The notes: generated from the letters alone by a model not told the origin. Shown: positions 43,429 to 53,406, counted from the stretch's first letter. The stretch: 64,000 nucleotides of DNA from Flavobacterium johnsoniae (GCF_030388325.1 NZ_CP103794.1:3038001-3102000); one strand, 5' to 3'. Numbers and translations: made by a program.

Positions 43429-45693
43429 ATGAAAATATCAAAACTTCAAGCTTTTACGCCATTATTTTATTTAGTGTGGTCAGATGATTTATTGACACAA
43501 AAAGAATTTGCAACCTTAAAAGACTTTATAAATTCTTTAAGTGTTTTATCTCAAGAAGAAAAAGATTATTTGCTTTCTAAAGTTGATATTTCAAATCCGC
43601 CTTCGCGAAATGAACTCACACAATGGAAATCGGATATTGAAAAAAGTATTCAAGATACCTCTTCTATAAAATCGATTTTTGATATTACAAAAGCACTTTC
43701 AGGCAATGATTTAGATTTGTCACCAATAGAATCAGACTTTAAAAAACTAGAAAATGATTTAGGAATTTTAGGCGAAGAAGCGCTTCAAAATTTCAAAACA
43801 AAAACGGGTTCTTTTACCGCAAATTCTCATACAAACGCGAGTTTTGACATTCAGAAAATCACAAAAATTTTAGACGGAAAAGAAGCCGCAATAATTGAAA
43901 AAGTAAAATCAGTTATTTCAAGACCTGAATTTGCTTATGAAACTTCTACAGACATTAATGTTTTCAGAGAAACGGTTTATAAATGGTGTAAAATCTTAGC
44001 CGATGAAAATCTTGGAAGTATGGCTTATCCGAAGGAATACGGAGGTGGAGGAAATGTAGAAGATTATTTTGCAATTATGGAAACGCTGAGTTACCACGAT
44101 TTAAGTTTGGTGATAAAATTCGGTGTTCAGTTTGGACTTTGGGGAATGAGCGTTCAATCTTTAGGAACAGAGAAAAATTATGCTAAATATTTGAAAGACA
44201 TTGGTTCGCTTAAACTTCCAGGCTGTTTTGCGATGACCGAAACTCATCACGGATCTAATGTAAAAGGTTTAGAAACTACAGCAACTTATAATCATTCAGA
44301 TCAAACTTTTACGATTCATACACCAAATAAAAACGCTCAGAAAGAATATATCGGAAACGCAGCAGTTCACGGACAAATGGCAACTGTTTTTGCAAAACTG
44401 ATTATCGACGGACATGATTACGGCGTTAATGCTTTTGTTGTTCCGTTACGTGATGCGAGTGGAAATGTTGCAAAAGGAGTAACCATTGGCGATTGCGGAC
44501 ATAAAATGGGATTAAACGGCGTAGATAACGGAACAATCAGCTTTGATAATGTCGTAATTCCGAAAGATGAAATGTTGGATCGTTTTGCTTCTGTAAATGA
44601 AAAAGGAGAATTCGAAAGTCCGATTCCGAGTGATAACAGAAGATTTTTTACTATGTTAGGAACTTTGGTAGGAGGAAGAATCGGAATTCCGCGTTCGGCT
44701 TTAGCGGCGGCAAAATCGGGATTAACAATTGCCATTCGCTACAGCGATCAAAGAAGACAATTTGGACCAGAAGGCGGATCTGAAGTTCCGATTTTGAATT
44801 ATAGAATGCATCAGCGTCGATTATTACCTCATTTAGCCAAAACTTATGCAGTACATTTTGCACTTCAATATCTAACAAACAGATTTTTGAATAGAACAGA
44901 AAGCGAAATGCAGGAAATCGAAGCTTTGGCAGCTGGAATGAAATCGTATTCTACATGGAGTACAAGAGATATTCTGCAAGAATGCCGAGAAGCTTGCGGA
45001 GGAAAAGGTTATTTGTCTGAAAATAGGATAGATGCTCTTAAAAATGATACTGAAATTTATACCACTTTTGAAGGAGATAATACGGTTTTAATGCAATTAG
45101 TTGCTAAAAATCGTTTGTCAGAATTCAGAAAATCATTTGGTGAAATGGGTTCTTTAGGAATCATTAATTATGTTTACGAAAATGCCAAAACAGCTATTAC
45201 GGAGAAAAATCCAATTGCAACTCGCAGGACAGATGATGAACATTTATTGGATAGCGAATTTCATCTTCAAGCTTTTGTTCATAGAGAAAAAACAATTTTG
45301 GCTTCGGCAGCAAGACGTATTAAAAAATTGGTCGATGGCGGTTTAGAAGCCTATGATGCCTTTAATGTCGTTCAGCATCAAATGATTGATGTGGCTCAGG
45401 CATATTTGGAAAGAGTTGTTTTAGAACAATTTCAAACTGCAATAAAAGAAGTTGAAGATTTGCAATCTAAAGCCATATTGACAAAATTAAATCAATTATA
45501 CTCGCTTTCTCAAATAGAAAAAAACAAAGCTTGGTATTTAGAAGACGGATATATGGAAGCCGTAAAAACGAAAGCAGTCCGTAAAATAGTAAATCAGCTT
45601 TGTTGGGACATTCGTCCAGACGCTGTAGCTTTGGTAAATGCATTTGATATTCCAGAAAGCTGTTTAGCTGCACCAATTGCAGTAAATCTTTAA
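43429..45693 (+). CDS. Acyl-CoA oxidase/dehydrogenase with extra N-terminal domain
   Basis: A 754-residue flavoprotein of the ACOX type. Residues about 140-560 form the acyl-CoA dehydrogenase/oxidase core (GCFAMTETHHGSNVKGLETTATY, KMGLNGVDNGTISFDNVVIP, ECREACGGKGY and the catalytic-base block YTTFEGDNTVLMQ); about 570-754 match the ACOX C-terminal region. The first 130 residues are an extra helical part (LVWSDDLLTQKEFATLKDFI) resembling TerB-like domains. Expected to catalyse the first step of fatty-acid beta-oxidation, passing electrons to oxygen or an unknown acceptor. Monocistronic. Confidence 0.86.
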   Translation: MKISKLQAFTPLFYLVWSDDLLTQKEFATLKDFINSLSVLSQEEKDYLLSKVDISNPPSRNELTQWKSDIEKSIQDTSSIKSIFDITKALSGNDLDLSPIESDFKKLENDLGILGEEALQNFKTKTGSFTANSHTNASFDIQKITKILDGKEAAIIEKVKSVISRPEFAYETSTDINVFRETVYKWCKILADENLGSMAYPKEYGGGGNVEDYFAIMETLSYHDLSLVIKFGVQFGLWGMSVQSLGTEKNYAKYLKDIGSLKLPGCFAMTETHHGSNVKGLETTATYNHSDQTFTIHTPNKNAQKEYIGNAAVHGQMATVFAKLIIDGHDYGVNAFVVPLRDASGNVAKGVTIGDCGHKMGLNGVDNGTISFDNVVIPKDEMLDRFASVNEKGEFESPIPSDNRRFFTMLGTLVGGRIGIPRSALAAAKSGLTIAIRYSDQRRQFGPEGGSEVPILNYRMHQRRLLPHLAKTYAVHFALQYLTNRFLNRTESEMQEIEALAAGMKSYSTWSTRDILQECREACGGKGYLSENRIDALKNDTEIYTTFEGDNTVLMQLVAKNRLSEFRKSFGEMGSLGIINYVYENAKTAITEKNPIATRRTDDEHLLDSEFHLQAFVHREKTILASAARRIKKLVDGGLEAYDAFNVVQHQMIDVAQAYLERVVLEQFQTAIKEVEDLQSKAILTKLNQLYSLSQIEKNKAWYLEDGYMEAVKTKAVRKIVNQLCWDIRPDAVALVNAFDIPESCLAAPIAVNL

Positions 45694-45717
45694 TTTTGAA
45701 ATAAAACTATAATAGAT

Positions 45718-45752
45718 GATTTCAGTTTAATAAATTTAAACTGAAATCGTTT
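45718..45752 (+). terminator. Terminator after the acyl-CoA oxidase gene
   Basis: GATTTCAGTTTAA / TTTAAACTGAAATC stem followed by GTTTTG. Confidence 0.8.
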
Positions 45753-45869
45753 TGTTTATAACTGGATAGTGTTTGTGATTTTTTTATTTATAGCAAAATC
45801 TAAACGCAACCCATTTTTAGTACATTTTAACCACATTTAAATAATTCGTTTTTTATATTTTCGCTTTGC

Positions 45870-45877
45870 TATATTTG
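45870..45877 (+). promoter_or_regulatory. -7 box of the DUF6377 gene
   Basis: TATATTTG, 23 bases before the TTG start at 45901, the same spacing as for several ATG starts in the window; it supports the TTG start. Confidence 0.6.
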
Positions 45878-45900
45878 TAATTCCTTTATATTAAATCGTC

Positions 45901-47547
45901 TTGAAAAATTATTACTCGTTTCTAATTCTTATTTTGATAAACTTTCCAGTTTTTGCATTGGATAATACAGATGTTATTTTAAAAGAATTAAATGAAGCGA
46001 TTAAAAATAAACAACATTATGTAAAGATTAAAGAAGAGCGAATTTTCAACTTCAAAAAAATAAAATCAGAGAATTTGACAAAAGAACAAGAGTATAATTA
46101 CAACAAAACATTATACCTTGAATATCAAAAGTTAAATACTGATTCTGCCATTCAGTATGTAAAAAAGAATTTAAGAATTGCAGAACAGCTTCAAAACAAA
46201 GAACTTTTAAATTTAGCACAGTTACAATTAGTTACGCTTTATTCTTCGTCAGGAAAATATCGAGAATCTGAAGCCATTTTAAAAAGCATCAATAAAAAGC
46301 ATCTGCCAGTTTCGTTGCTTCCAAATTATTACATTTCATATCGAGAGTTTTTTGAACATTACGCAGCCAATAGTGATAATCGACAGTATAGAATACAGAT
46401 TGGAAAATATCGTGATTCATTACTAGGAGTTCTAAATCCGAATACTTTAGATTATCAAATAAATAGAATTCAGCAGAATATTTTCATTCATAAAAAATAT
46501 AAAGAACCAGAAAAGCAATTACTTTCTTTATTAAGCAAAACCAAAGAAGAAAGTCCGAACTACGCAATGATCACTTATTTGCTTGGTAAAATTGCTGAAG
46601 CGACACATCAATTAGAATCAAGAAAAAAATATTACGCGCTTTCGGCAACTTCTGATATTAAAAATGCCAATAAAGACAATGCTTCATTGCAAGAATTAGC
46701 TTTGGTTTTTTATGAAATTGGAGATGTAGATATGGCGTATAAATTGACGCAATCTGCTATTGAAGATGCGCTTTACTGCAATGTTCAATTTCGAACTTTA
46801 TTAATGTCAGAAGTTTATTCGATTATTAATACCGTTTATCAAGAACGTGAGGCAGAGCGTAAAAGCGAATTGCAAATTTATCTGCTTTGTATCAGTCTTT
46901 TATCTTTATTCTTGTTAGTAGCCATTATTTATGTTTACAAACAAATGAAAAAAGTTTCGAGAATTCGAACAGAATTATATGAAACTAGTCAGAAACTGGC
47001 AGAATTGAACAAAGATATAACCGAAACCAATAGTCAGCTTCAAGAAAGTAATTTGCAATTGTCTGAATCTAATTTAGTTAAAGAAGAATATATTGCGCAT
47101 TTTTTCAACCTTTGTTCGACTTATATTAATAAGTTAGAAAACTACCGCATCATCTTAAATAAAAAAGCGACTGCAAAACAGTTTGACGAAATTTACAAAA
47201 TTCTAAAATCAACCACTTTGGTTGATAATGAGTTGGAAGAATTGTACAAGAATTTTGATATTATCTTTTTGAATTTGTATCCAACATTCGTTAAAGATTT
47301 TAATGCTTTATTAATTCCAGAAGAGCAAATTGTGCTTAAACAAAACGAATTATTAAATACTGAACTTCGAATTTTTGCTCTAATCAGATTAGGAATTACA
47401 GATAGTGTTAAGATAGCTGCATTTTTGCGTTACTCTTTAAGCACAATTTACAACTATCGAACAAGAGCTCGTAATAAGGCTGCAGTTTCGCGAAATGACT
47501 TCGAAGAAATGGTTATGAAAATCGGTATAATGTCTTTGAAATCATAA
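45901..47547 (+). CDS. DUF6377 transmembrane transcriptional regulator
   Basis: A 548-residue protein starting with TTG at 45901, the only start that gives the signal sequence KNYYSFLILILINFPVFA. Residues about 25-320 are TPR-like helices in the periplasm, a single transmembrane span lies at about 326-345 (LLCISLLSLFLLVAIIYVY), then a coiled coil and a cytoplasmic DUF6377 region ending in a LuxR-like HTH (LGITDSVKIAAFLRYSLSTIYNYRTRARNKA). This family in Bacteroidetes usually sits next to polysaccharide-utilisation genes; the GH3 beta-glucosidase follows 205 bases downstream. Confidence 0.83.
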   Translation: MKNYYSFLILILINFPVFALDNTDVILKELNEAIKNKQHYVKIKEERIFNFKKIKSENLTKEQEYNYNKTLYLEYQKLNTDSAIQYVKKNLRIAEQLQNKELLNLAQLQLVTLYSSSGKYRESEAILKSINKKHLPVSLLPNYYISYREFFEHYAANSDNRQYRIQIGKYRDSLLGVLNPNTLDYQINRIQQNIFIHKKYKEPEKQLLSLLSKTKEESPNYAMITYLLGKIAEATHQLESRKKYYALSATSDIKNANKDNASLQELALVFYEIGDVDMAYKLTQSAIEDALYCNVQFRTLLMSEVYSIINTVYQEREAERKSELQIYLLCISLLSLFLLVAIIYVYKQMKKVSRIRTELYETSQKLAELNKDITETNSQLQESNLQLSESNLVKEEYIAHFFNLCSTYINKLENYRIILNKKATAKQFDEIYKILKSTTLVDNELEELYKNFDIIFLNLYPTFVKDFNALLIPEEQIVLKQNELLNTELRIFALIRLGITDSVKIAAFLRYSLSTIYNYRTRARNKAAVSRNDFEEMVMKIGIMSLKS

Positions 47548-47752
47548 ATATTTATTTTAAATCTACTACTTTTTTTGCTAGTTTTTTTATTTTAAACATT
47601 TGTAAATCAATATTTTATTTTTTTAAACCACTACTTTTTTCTATCTAAAAATGTAACTTGTACGATAACGTTTTAGTTTTACAATATGATAGAAAAAGTT
47701 TTATAATAATACTTTATACTATTATCTAACTAATGCTTTAATAATTACTGTT

Positions 47753-49969
47753 ATGTTAAAAAACGTTAAAACAATTGTTGTTTTACTTTTACTATGTTCT
47801 TTTGGGATGAATGCCCAAGACAAAGTTCCAGTTTATCTAGACGATAAAAAACCAATGAATGAGCGTGTAGAAGATGCGCTTAAGCGAATGACAACCGAAG
47901 AGAAAATCGCCATGATTCATGCGCAATCTAAATTTAGTTCTCCGGGTGTAAAACGTCTTGGAATTCCAGAAAATTGGATGACCGACGGACCACACGGAAT
48001 TCGTACAGAGGTAAAATGGGACGAATGGGATCAAGCAGGATGGACAAACGATTCTTGTATCGCTTTTCCGGCGCTTACAGCACTTTCATCAACTTGGAAC
48101 AAAGAATTAGCTTCTTTATATGGTAAATCTATTGGAGAAGAAGCGCGTTTCCGTAACAAAAACGTATTATTAGGACCTGGTGTAAACATTTACAGAAGCC
48201 CACTAAACGGTCGTAACTTTGAATATATGGGAGAAGATCCGTTTTTAGCTTCTAAAATGGTTGTTCCTTATATAAAAGGAGTTCAGTTAAACGGAGTCGC
48301 AGCTTGCGTTAAACACTTCGCTTTAAATAATCAAGAAACCAATCGTAATTCAGTTAACGTAATCGTTGACGACCGTGCGTTGTACGAAATTTATCTTCCA
48401 GCTTTTAAAGCAGCAGTTCAAGAAGGTGACGTTTGGGCAATTATGGGCGCTTACAACAAATATAAAGGACAACAATGTTGCCACAACGAATATTTATTAA
48501 ACGATATTCTTCGCGGAGAATGGGGCTTTAAAGGTGTTGTAGTTTCAGATTGGGGTGGAGTTAATGATACTAAACAAGCTATTCACAATGGATTGGATAT
48601 GGAATTTGGTTCATGGACAAACGGACTTTCTTGGGGAACAAGTAATGCGTATGACAACTATTATTTAGCAAAACCATATTCTGAAATGATCAGAAAAGGA
48701 GAAATCGGAACAAAAGAACTAGACGAAAAAGTACGTCGCATTTTACGTTTGTCTTTCTTAACTACAATGGATAGAAATCGTCCTTTTGGATCTTTCGGAA
48801 CAGAAGAACACGCTTTGGCGGGTCGTAAAATTGCTGAAGAAGGAATTGTTTTATTGCAAAACAACAATAATATTCTTCCAATCAATCTTTCTAAAACTAA
48901 AAAGATTGCTGTAATTGGAGAAAATGCTATCAAAATGATGACAGTTGGGGGAGGAAGTTCTTCACTTAAAGCAAGATACGAAATCACTCCGCTTGAAGGT
49001 TTAAAGAAAAGAATCGGAAATCAAGCTGAAATTGTGTACGCAAGAGGTTACGTTGGAGATCCAACAAGTAATTATAATGGTGTAGTTGCTAAAGTTAGTT
49101 TAGAAGAAAAACGCCCTCAAGCGGAATTAACGTCAGAAGCTTTAAAAATTGCTAAAGATGCAGATATTGTTCTTTTTATCGGAGGTTTAAACAAGAGTGA
49201 AAACCAAGATGATGAAGGACACGATCGTAAACATTTAGAACTACCTTATGGTCAGGATAAATTAATTAGCGAATTGGCTAAAGTGAATAAAAATATAGTT
49301 TTTGTAAATATTTCTGGAAATGCTGTAGCAATGCCTTGGATTAAAGAAGTTCCAGGAGTTGTTCAAGGCTGGTTTTTAGGAACTGAAGCAGGAAATGCTT
49401 TAGCAAATGTTTTGGTTGGAGATGTTAATCCGTCTGGAAAATTATCTTTCACTTTCCCAGTAAAATTAGCTGATAACGGCGCGCATGCTTTAGGAGAATT
49501 TCCTGGTGGGGATGAAGTAAAATACAATGAAGGAATTTTTGTTGGATACCGTTGGGTTGATAAAAATAAAATTAAACCATTGTTCCCATTTGGACACGGT
49601 TTAAGCTACACAACTTTTGCTTACGGAAAAGTTACGGCTGACAAAAAACAGATTAACGCTGGAGATAAAATTACATTCTCAGTTAATGTGAAAAATACTG
49701 GAAGTAGAGAAGGATCAGAAGTAGTGCAATTGTACATTACAGATTCTAAATCTTCATTGCCTCGTCCGATAAAAGAATTGAAAGGTTTTGAGAAAGTAGC
49801 TCTTAAAGCTGGAGAAGAAAAAACAGTAACGTTTACAATTGATAAAACGGCTTTAAGTTTCTTCGACGATAAAAAACATGACTGGGTTGCAGAACCTGGT
49901 GATTTCGAAGCAATTATTGGTGCTTCATCAACAGATATAAAATCTAAAGTGGGATTCTCACTTAAATAA
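47753..49969 (+). CDS. bglX: Beta-glucosidase, GH3 family (BglX-like)
   Basis: A 738-residue exported glycosidase: signal peptide 1-21 (ending GMNAQ), the GH3 N-terminal barrel with the GPGVNIYRSPLNGRNFEYMGEDP and KHFALNNQETNR substrate blocks, the nucleophile Asp in GVVVSDWGG, the GH3 C-terminal domain and a fibronectin-like FN3 domain (about 645-738; VNVKNTGSREGSEVVQLYI). Cleaves terminal beta-linked glucose or related sugars in the periplasm. The preceding DUF6377 regulator is the likely controller. Terminator at 50000. Confidence 0.93.
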   Translation: MLKNVKTIVVLLLLCSFGMNAQDKVPVYLDDKKPMNERVEDALKRMTTEEKIAMIHAQSKFSSPGVKRLGIPENWMTDGPHGIRTEVKWDEWDQAGWTNDSCIAFPALTALSSTWNKELASLYGKSIGEEARFRNKNVLLGPGVNIYRSPLNGRNFEYMGEDPFLASKMVVPYIKGVQLNGVAACVKHFALNNQETNRNSVNVIVDDRALYEIYLPAFKAAVQEGDVWAIMGAYNKYKGQQCCHNEYLLNDILRGEWGFKGVVVSDWGGVNDTKQAIHNGLDMEFGSWTNGLSWGTSNAYDNYYLAKPYSEMIRKGEIGTKELDEKVRRILRLSFLTTMDRNRPFGSFGTEEHALAGRKIAEEGIVLLQNNNNILPINLSKTKKIAVIGENAIKMMTVGGGSSSLKARYEITPLEGLKKRIGNQAEIVYARGYVGDPTSNYNGVVAKVSLEEKRPQAELTSEALKIAKDADIVLFIGGLNKSENQDDEGHDRKHLELPYGQDKLISELAKVNKNIVFVNISGNAVAMPWIKEVPGVVQGWFLGTEAGNALANVLVGDVNPSGKLSFTFPVKLADNGAHALGEFPGGDEVKYNEGIFVGYRWVDKNKIKPLFPFGHGLSYTTFAYGKVTADKKQINAGDKITFSVNVKNTGSREGSEVVQLYITDSKSSLPRPIKELKGFEKVALKAGEEKTVTFTIDKTALSFFDDKKHDWVAEPGDFEAIIGASSTDIKSKVGFSLK

Positions 49970-49999
49970 GTTTTTATTTCTAAAAATTGGTTGGTTTGT

Positions 50000-50036
50000 A
50001 AAGCTGCAAGTGTCAAAATTTGCAGCTTTGCTTTTG
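50000..50036 (+). terminator. Terminator after bglX
   Basis: AAAGCTGCAA / TTGCAGCTTT stem, followed by GCTTTTG. Confidence 0.75.
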
Positions 50037-50078
50037 TCTTAAAAAAGTTAGAGATTAAAAGTAAAAGGTTAGAAGTTT

Positions 50079-50086
50079 TACTTTTG
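50079..50086 (+). promoter_or_regulatory. -7 box of the DUF1349 gene
   Basis: TACTTTTG, 21 bases before the ATG at 50108. Confidence 0.55.
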
Positions 50087-50107
50087 AAAAATTAAGAATC
50101 AAATAAA

Positions 50108-50755
50108 ATGAAACGAATATTATTTTTTACAGTTGGACTTGTTTTGTGTCAAAACATTTCTGCACAGACTCTTAGTAAAATGCAATGGTTTAATGAACCA
50201 GAAAAATGGGAAATTAAAAACAATGCTTTGATTATGAATGTAACCGCAAATAGCGATTATTGGAGAATTTCTCATTACGGATTTACTGTGGATGACGCAC
50301 CTTTTTACTACGCAAATTATGGGGGCGAATTTGAAGCTAAAGTTAAGTTGACAGGAAATTACATTGCCAGATTTGATCAGATGGGTTTAATGATTCGCAT
50401 TGACGAAAAAAACTACATCAAAACAGGTGTTGAGTTTGTTGACGGAAAATTCAATGTCAGTACTGTTGTTACACACGATAAAAGCGATTGGAGTGTAACA
50501 ACTCTAGATAAAGTACCGCCTTTCATCTGGATTAAAGCCGTTAGAAGATTAGATGCCGTTGAGATATTCTATTCTCTTGATGATAAAAATTATATCATGA
50601 CCAGAATTGCTCCTTTACAGGACAATACACCAGTTATGGTCGGATTAATGGCGGCTTCGCCAGACGGAAAAGGATTTGAGGCAAAATTTGAAAACTTCTC
50701 TGTTAAACATCTTCCAGACCAAAGAAGAGCAGAATGGCTTAAAAACCATCAATAA
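50108..50755 (+). CDS. Exported DUF1349 domain protein
   Basis: A 215-residue protein with a signal peptide (ending NISAQ, about residue 20) and a DUF1349 (concanavalin-like) domain: MQWFNEPEKW, NSDYWRISHYG, FDQMGLMIRIDEKNYIKTGVEF and the late FEAKFENFSV. Relatives include yeast regulation-of-enolase protein 1, but no function is certain; a carbohydrate-binding or lectin-like role is often assumed. Lies downstream of bglX but with its own likely promoter. Confidence 0.82.
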   Translation: MKRILFFTVGLVLCQNISAQTLSKMQWFNEPEKWEIKNNALIMNVTANSDYWRISHYGFTVDDAPFYYANYGGEFEAKVKLTGNYIARFDQMGLMIRIDEKNYIKTGVEFVDGKFNVSTVVTHDKSDWSVTTLDKVPPFIWIKAVRRLDAVEIFYSLDDKNYIMTRIAPLQDNTPVMVGLMAASPDGKGFEAKFENFSVKHLPDQRRAEWLKNHQ

Positions 50756-50816
50756 TTGTTAATTGTAAATTATCAATTATAAATTAACCATTAACAATTA
50801 ATAATTCACCATTATT

Positions 50817-51944
50817 ATGAATGATATTACACCTAAAAAACACTACGAAATACTTGACGGTCTGCGTGGTGTAGCGGCAATTTTAGTTGTTGCTTTTCAT
50901 ATTTTTGAAGCTTTTGCTGGAGGAAACCGTTTCAAACAAATTATCAATCACGGTTATTTGGCGGTAGATTTCTTCTTCCTTTTATCAGGATTTGTTGTCG
51001 CTTACGCGTATGACGATCGTTGGGCAAAAATGACGCAATGGGAATTTTACAAACGTCGATTAATTCGATTACAGCCAATGGTAATTATGGGAATGATTAT
51101 CGGGGCTATATTTTACTATTTTCAAGCATCCGATATATTATTTCCAATGATTGGAGGAATGGAAGTTTGGAAAGTCATTTTAACGATGGTAATAGGCTTT
51201 ACTTTATTGCCAATTCCGCCTTCTTTGGAAATTAGAGGTTGGGGAGAAATGCATCCTTTAAACGGTCCTGCTTGGTCGCTTTTTTTCGAATATATCGCAA
51301 ACATTTTATACGCTTTAATCTTTCGCAAATTTTCTAATAAAGTGATGTCGGTTTTTGTATTGATATTTGCTGGATTGCTAATCAATTATACCGTTTTTGG
51401 ACCCAAAGGAGATGTGATAGGAGGCTGGTCGTTAAATTTAGAACAGCTTAATGTTGGTTTTACACGTTTGTTATATCCATTTTTTGCGGGTGTTTTGTTA
51501 TGTCGTTTAGGCAAACTAATTCATGTAAAAAACGCTTTCTGGATTTGCACACTTTTGATAACGATTGTTTTAGCTCTTCCAAGGTTAGGAGATGAAAACA
51601 GCCTTTGGATTAATGGTATATATGAATCGATTTGTATTATTTTAATTTTTCCGCTTATTGTAGCAATTGGCGCAGGAGGAGAAATTAAAAACGAACTTTC
51701 TTTAAAAATCTGTAAAGCTCTAGGAGATATTTCTTATCCCATTTACATTACACATTATCCGCTAATTTATTGGTTTACAGCTTGGGTTGTAGATAATAAA
51801 GTTTCAATGAAAGATGGATATATGGAAGGAATTGGAGTTTTAATCGCAAGTATTATCATGGCTTTTGTATGCTTAAAATTATATGATGAACCAGTTAGAA
51901 ACTGGCTTGTAAATAAATTTCTAAAGAGAAAAGTTTCTCTTTAG
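50817..51944 (+). CDS. Acyltransferase family 3 membrane protein
   Basis: A 375-residue inner-membrane acyltransferase (OafA/NodX type) with about ten helices. The N-terminal block ILDGLRGVAAILVVAFHIFEAF contains the family's conserved LRG and the catalytic His, and RRLIRLQPM follows the second loop. It probably O-acetylates a surface glycan or exported metabolite. No glycan-synthesis genes are nearby, so the acceptor is unknown. Preceded by short AT-rich repeats. Confidence 0.87.
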   Translation: MNDITPKKHYEILDGLRGVAAILVVAFHIFEAFAGGNRFKQIINHGYLAVDFFFLLSGFVVAYAYDDRWAKMTQWEFYKRRLIRLQPMVIMGMIIGAIFYYFQASDILFPMIGGMEVWKVILTMVIGFTLLPIPPSLEIRGWGEMHPLNGPAWSLFFEYIANILYALIFRKFSNKVMSVFVLIFAGLLINYTVFGPKGDVIGGWSLNLEQLNVGFTRLLYPFFAGVLLCRLGKLIHVKNAFWICTLLITIVLALPRLGDENSLWINGIYESICIILIFPLIVAIGAGGEIKNELSLKICKALGDISYPIYITHYPLIYWFTAWVVDNKVSMKDGYMEGIGVLIASIIMAFVCLKLYDEPVRNWLVNKFLKRKVSL

Positions 51945-52020
51945 AGGTGCAAAGTTTCAGAGGAACAAAGGTTCAAAGGTAAAAGCTTTGTTCCTCTGAA
52001 CCTTTGCCTCTTTGAACCTT
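51945..52020. repeat. Inverted repeat after the acyltransferase gene
   Basis: CAGAGGAACAAAG faces CTTTGTTCCTCTG, with AAGGTTCAAAGG / CCTTTGCCTCTTTGAACCTT around it; same family as the arms before argB and argE. Confidence 0.65.
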
Positions 52021-52066
52021 AAATAAAAACTTTGAATCTCTTAATTTTGTTAGTTATGATATTCAA

Positions 52067-52098
52067 AAAAGGGATAAACTTTTAAGTTTATCCCTTTT
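52067..52098. terminator. Bidirectional terminator between the acyltransferase and tyrS
   Basis: AAAAGGGATAAACT / AGTTTATCCCTTTT 14-bp stem between convergent genes. Confidence 0.88.
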
Positions 52099-52161
52099 GC
52101 ATTTTAGATAATCAAAAGAAAACCTTTGTAACTTTGGATCTCTGTCTCTTTGTAACTTAAC

Positions 52162-53364
52162 CTAAAGTAACTCATAAAAATTTCTCTTCCCAATTTTAAT
52201 TTTGGTCTCTTTTTTTAATGAAATCAATTCGTATGGATTTAGAATTTTTTCGTGATTAATCTGAACAGCACCGCTTTCAATCAATTTTCTGTTTGCCGAT
52301 TTTGTAATGTCATTTTTTATTAATGCGCACAAATCTATTAATGCCATTTGATTTGATTCATTTTCCAAAGAAGAAATCATAACCGATGTAAATGATTTTG
52401 CCTCTGCATTTTTATTTTGAAATTGATTAATAAAGAATTTCTCTGCATCTTCAGCACTTTTTACATCATGGTATTGCGTTATAATGTTCTTTGCAATTAA
52501 CTTTTTAATGTTCATTGGGTTTTCCAGCTCCAATCTTTTTTTAATTTCTTGTTTTTCTTTAATTGAAAAATCGGTTGTCAAATCTAAAAACTCTAAAATA
52601 AGATTGTCTGGAATTGACATTGTTTTGCCAAACATTTCATGTGGTTCATCTGTTAAGCCGATAATATTATTCAAAGATTTACTCATTTTTTCCTTTCCAT
52701 CCAATCCTTTCAATAGAGGCATACACATCACAATCTGAGGTGATTTTTTAAAGTTTTCCTGCAATTGCCTTCCCATCGTACAATTAAAAAGCTGATCTGT
52801 GCCGCCCATTTCTACATCAGCATTAATTTTAACCGAATCAAAGCCTTGTAAAATCGGGTATACCAATTCGTGCATTGCAATCGGAGAATTCTCTGTAAAT
52901 CGTTTGTTAAAATCATTTCTGTGCATTAATTGTGCAACAGTCACGTTTGCCATAATCTGAATTACTTCAGAAAAAGAAAGTTGATCTAGCCAATCAGAAT
53001 TAAAAACAATTTGAGCTTTATCTATATCAATAATTTTAGATAATTGCGCAATGTAAGTTTCAGCATTATGCTGAACTTCTTCTGCACTTAGAGGTTTTCG
53101 GCTTTTGTTTTTCCCTGTCGGATCTCCGATTCTGGCTGTAAAACTTCCAACCAAAATCACAATTTGATGGCCTAAATCCTGAAATTGTTTTAGTTTTTTC
53201 AATACAACGGCATGTCCTAAATGCAAATCGGGGGCTGTTGGATCAAATCCAAGTTTAATAATTAGTTTTCTGTTTTCTTTTTCTGCCTGATTTAATTTTT
53301 CTTCCAAACCATTTTCAGGAAGAAAGATTGCGGTGTTTTCTTTAAGTTTTTGAATTGTTTCCAT
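52162..53364 (-). CDS. tyrS: Tyrosyl-tRNA synthetase
   Basis: Charges tRNA-Tyr with tyrosine. The 400-residue protein has the class I HIGH-like motif GFDPTAPDLHLGHAVVL, the tyrosine-binding GGTDQLFN block, the KMSKS loop (KEKMSKSLNN) and a C-terminal S4-like RNA-binding domain (about 338-400; LIESGAVQINHEKI). It starts at ATG 53364, METIQKLK; an upstream in-frame ATG at 53394 would be inside the terminator stem. Minus-strand leader: promoter, 30-codon Tyr-rich ORF and terminator just before this gene, so expression is probably attenuated by charged tRNA-Tyr. Confidence 0.96.
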   Translation of the reverse strand: METIQKLKENTAIFLPENGLEEKLNQAEKENRKLIIKLGFDPTAPDLHLGHAVVLKKLKQFQDLGHQIVILVGSFTARIGDPTGKNKSRKPLSAEEVQHNAETYIAQLSKIIDIDKAQIVFNSDWLDQLSFSEVIQIMANVTVAQLMHRNDFNKRFTENSPIAMHELVYPILQGFDSVKINADVEMGGTDQLFNCTMGRQLQENFKKSPQIVMCMPLLKGLDGKEKMSKSLNNIIGLTDEPHEMFGKTMSIPDNLILEFLDLTTDFSIKEKQEIKKRLELENPMNIKKLIAKNIITQYHDVKSAEDAEKFFINQFQNKNAEAKSFTSVMISSLENESNQMALIDLCALIKNDITKSANRKLIESGAVQINHEKILNPYELISLKKETKIKIGKRNFYELL

Positions 53365-53379
53365 TTTTTTGAAAATAAA

Positions 53380-53406
53380 AAAGCCCGGACGCAATGCCCG
53401 GGCTTT
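53380..53406 (-). terminator. Intrinsic terminator in the tyrS leader (attenuator)
   Basis: On the minus strand AAAGCCCGG (53406-53398) pairs with CCGGGCTTT (53388-53380), 9 bp with a 9-base loop, followed by TTT and ATTTTC. It ends 15 bases before the tyrS ATG, with no other coding region between it and tyrS. Its 5' arm can alternatively pair with the leader ORF. Confidence 0.85.

Noticed and set aside
53364..53394. Start of tyrS at the upstream in-frame ATG (53394)
   Set aside because: This ATG lies inside the terminator loop and would add ten non-conserved residues; ATG 53364 matches the expected start.
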